Source: an uncultured Kineosporia sp. (lineage in GTDB: Bacteria; Actinomycetota; Actinomycetes; Actinomycetales; Kineosporiaceae). Taken from it: a DNA stretch of 8,132 nt. The stretch covers positions 1-8,132 of the forward strand of contig CALMAR010000462.1 in the NCBI GenBank assembly GCA_937859855.1, in the 5' to 3' direction. Of this stretch, positions 6,606 through 8,132 are shown piece by piece. The position numbers and the translations under genes are program-made. Each line of letters begins with the position of its first letter. The first letter of the stretch is position 1. Under the pieces are notes generated by a model. It had not been told where the DNA came from, did no database searches, and saw only the letters and a program-made list of their open reading frames with translations.

Positions 6606-7682
6606 TCATTGCGAGAACGCGACCTCGTCCACGACCACCAGCACCTTGACGTTCTGTCCGTCTGCCGATCGGGCGAAGGCTTCTGCTGCTCGGTCCATCG
6701 ACAGTTCGGTGGTCACGATCGACTCTACGTCGATCGCGCCGGACTGCAGCAGGTCGATGGACTCGGCGTAGTCCTCGGGCAGGTAGGTGGCGCATCCCTG
6801 GATGCGGATCTGGTGGTCCTGGATGATGGGCAGCGGGATGGTCACATCGGCGGCGGGAACGCCGACGACGGCCACCGTGCCTCCCTTGTCCGCCATGGCC
6901 ACGGCCTGGTTGACGGTGGCGTTCATGGCGACGCAGTCGAAGACGACGTCGGCGCTCTCACCGAGCGCTTCCCGGACATCGGTGACGAGGGTGGATGACA
7001 TGGCGTCGACCGTGGCGTGTGCGCCAAGAGCCTCTGCCTTGGCCAGCTTGCCGGGCAGGGGATCGGTGACCACGACCTTCTTGGCCCCGTGTGCCAGCAC
7101 CACGGACAGCAGCAGCAGCCCGATGGAGCCCGCGCCGAGGATGGCCACGGCCTTCCCGGTGACGTCGCCGACCAGTCGGACGGCGTGCACGGGCGTCGAC
7201 AGCGGTTCGATCAGAGCTGCGGTGCGGTAGTCCATCCCCGCCGGCAGGACGTGGATGCGTCGGGCGTCGATGGTGAAGTAGTCGGCCATGCCGCCCTGAT
7301 CGTGCACGCACCCGAAGAACCGGAGGTTCTCGCACAGGTTCTCGGTGCCCTGCCGGCACTGCTTGCACTGCCAGCACGGAAGGTCGGGCTCGACGGTGAT
7401 GCGGTCGCCCGGCGAGATCGCATCGACACCGTCACCGACCTGGGCAATGACACCGACGACTTCATGGCCGGGGTGGTAGGGCAGCGTGATGAACGGATGC
7501 CGACCGTGCGCGGCATGGGTGTCGGAGCCGCAGACACCGGTCACGATCGAGTGCACCAGCACCTCTCCAGCGCCGGGGATGGGTACGTCGGCGGTCTGGA
7601 CGTCGATGCTGTCGGCGGACACGACGACTCGGCGCATCGTCGCCGGGGCACTGTCGGTGCGGGTGACGGCTGGCTCGGCCAT
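6606..7682 (-). CDS. Zinc-dependent polyol/alcohol dehydrogenase (sorbitol/threonine dehydrogenase type)
   Basis: This 358-residue medium-chain dehydrogenase is expected to oxidise a secondary alcohol, probably a sugar alcohol to a ketose, with NAD in the cytoplasm. The GroES-like N-terminal domain holds the catalytic zinc ligands Cys51 (GVCGSDTH), His73 (PGHE) and Glu159 (EPLSTPVH). The full structural-zinc set Cys103, 106, 109 and 117 is present (CWQCKQC, then NLC). The Rossmann motif is GAGSIG (183-188), and Asp207 at the end of strand two favours NAD. The ATG start has GAGAGGAA eight bases upstream (plus-strand 7691-7698). The kinase gene upstream ends only 40 bases before this start, and an epoxide hydrolase follows, so the three are probably one transcript. 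The FGGY kinase neighbour supports a polyol substrate such as xylitol, arabinitol or sorbitol, but threonine or other diol substrates cannot be excluded from sequence. Confidence 0.93.
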   Translation of the reverse strand: MAEPAVTRTDSAPATMRRVVVSADSIDVQTADVPIPGAGEVLVHSIVTGVCGSDTHAAHGRHPFITLPYHPGHEVVGVIAQVGDGVDAISPGDRITVEPDLPCWQCKQCRQGTENLCENLRFFGCVHDQGGMADYFTIDARRIHVLPAGMDYRTAALIEPLSTPVHAVRLVGDVTGKAVAILGAGSIGLLLLSVVLAHGAKKVVVTDPLPGKLAKAEALGAHATVDAMSSTLVTDVREALGESADVVFDCVAMNATVNQAVAMADKGGTVAVVGVPAADVTIPLPIIQDHQIRIQGCATYLPEDYAESIDLLQSGAIDVESIVTTELSMDRAAEAFARSADGQNVKVLVVVDEVAFSQ

Positions 7683-7722
7683 GGTTCGGATTCCTCTCGT
7701 TGCCAGGCGATGTCGATGGTGG

Positions 7723-8132
7723 TCAGGTGGTGTCGGCTGCGACCCGGGGTGCGTCCGCCAGCGCGGTGACTCGGGCGCGGAAGGCGTCGTGCCTTTCGCG
7801 GTACAGGGTTTGGAGTTTCGTCCGGGGACGGGCCGCGACCTGGACGGGTGTCGTGCGATCGGCGATCAGGGTGGGTTCGTCGGTCAGTTCCGCGGCGAGC
7901 GCGCCGAGCAGGGCGGCGCCCAGGCCGGAGGCGGCCGCGACGTCCACCGGTGCCAGGGGTCGTTCGAGCACGTCGGCCAGGAGCTGCCGCCAGGCCGGTT
8001 CGGCGGTGCCGCCGCCGGCCAGGCGCAGGATGCAGGCGTCGTCGGTGGAGGTCACGATGTGCTCGAAAGCGTCGCGGATGGCGAAGGCGACACCCTCGAG
8101 TGCGGCCCGCAGCAGGTGGGGGCGTTCGTGGC
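7723..8132 (-). CDS. FGGY-family carbohydrate kinase (xylulokinase-like), C-terminal part, cut by window edge
   Basis: Only the last 135 residues are present; the gene continues beyond the right edge. The visible part is the end of the second actin-like ATPase domain of FGGY sugar kinases. The signature HLLRAALEGVAFAIRD leads to LRLAGGGTAEPAWRQLLADV, the glycine-rich nucleotide-binding segment, followed by GLGAALLGAL. The frame is open to the window edge, so an internal GTG at 8055 is not the real start. Known relatives phosphorylate xylulose, ribulose, glycerol, gluconate or erythritol; the GGG-x-x-x-P-x-WRQ form is most like xylulokinases, but the substrate-binding residues lie in the missing part. 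It ends 40 bases before the polyol dehydrogenase start. Together they would convert a polyol to a ketose and then to its phosphate for entry into the pentose phosphate pathway. The tail after about residue 95 is variable. Confidence 0.88.
   Translation of the reverse strand, partial: HERPHLLRAALEGVAFAIRDAFEHIVTSTDDACILRLAGGGTAEPAWRQLLADVLERPLAPVDVAAASGLGAALLGALAAELTDEPTLIADRTTPVQVAARPRTKLQTLYRERHDAFRARVTALADAPRVAADTT

Overview
The window is very GC-rich, with almost every codon of the recognised genes ending in G or C and purine-rich ribosome-binding sites. That composition and the gene families suggest a high-GC actinobacterium, probably a soil saprophyte. No finer placement is supported. 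No tRNA, rRNA, CRISPR array, insertion sequence or phage gene was seen. All recognised genes are metabolic.

Left part (about 1-2813). A minus-strand unit reads towards the left edge. It consists of an acyl-CoA dehydrogenase (264-1421), then a probable small or partial reading frame that runs off the window (1-172). Diverging from it on the plus strand are a short SnoaL/DUF4440-like protein (1498-1878) and an extended short-chain dehydrogenase/epimerase (1956-2813). The two divergent units share a 76-base promoter region.

Middle (2814-5226). A gene-free stretch of about 320 bases, with inverted repeats and a TTGACA box, leads into one large secreted enzyme (3133-5226). Its order is signal peptide, ricin-type beta-trefoil lectin domain (three QxW repeats), two fibronectin type III domains, and a C-terminal PQQ-dependent glucose/sorbosone dehydrogenase-like beta-propeller. 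It looks like a glycan-tethered aldose oxidoreductase that works outside the cell.

Right part (5279-8132). A minus-strand operon-like run enters from the right edge: the C-terminal end of an FGGY sugar kinase (7723-8132), a zinc-dependent polyol/sorbitol-type dehydrogenase (6606-7682), and an epoxide hydrolase with an intact catalytic set (5279-6508). Kinase plus polyol dehydrogenase is a classic pair: polyol to ketose, then ketose to ketose phosphate. The epoxide hydrolase is the unexpected member. This run converges on the secreted dehydrogenase gene, with a small hairpin between them.

No clearly new defence, mobile or regulatory system is visible. The most distinctive items are the lectin-FnIII-PQQ dehydrogenase architecture and the epoxide hydrolase beside a polyol-catabolism pair. 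The other observations are modest.
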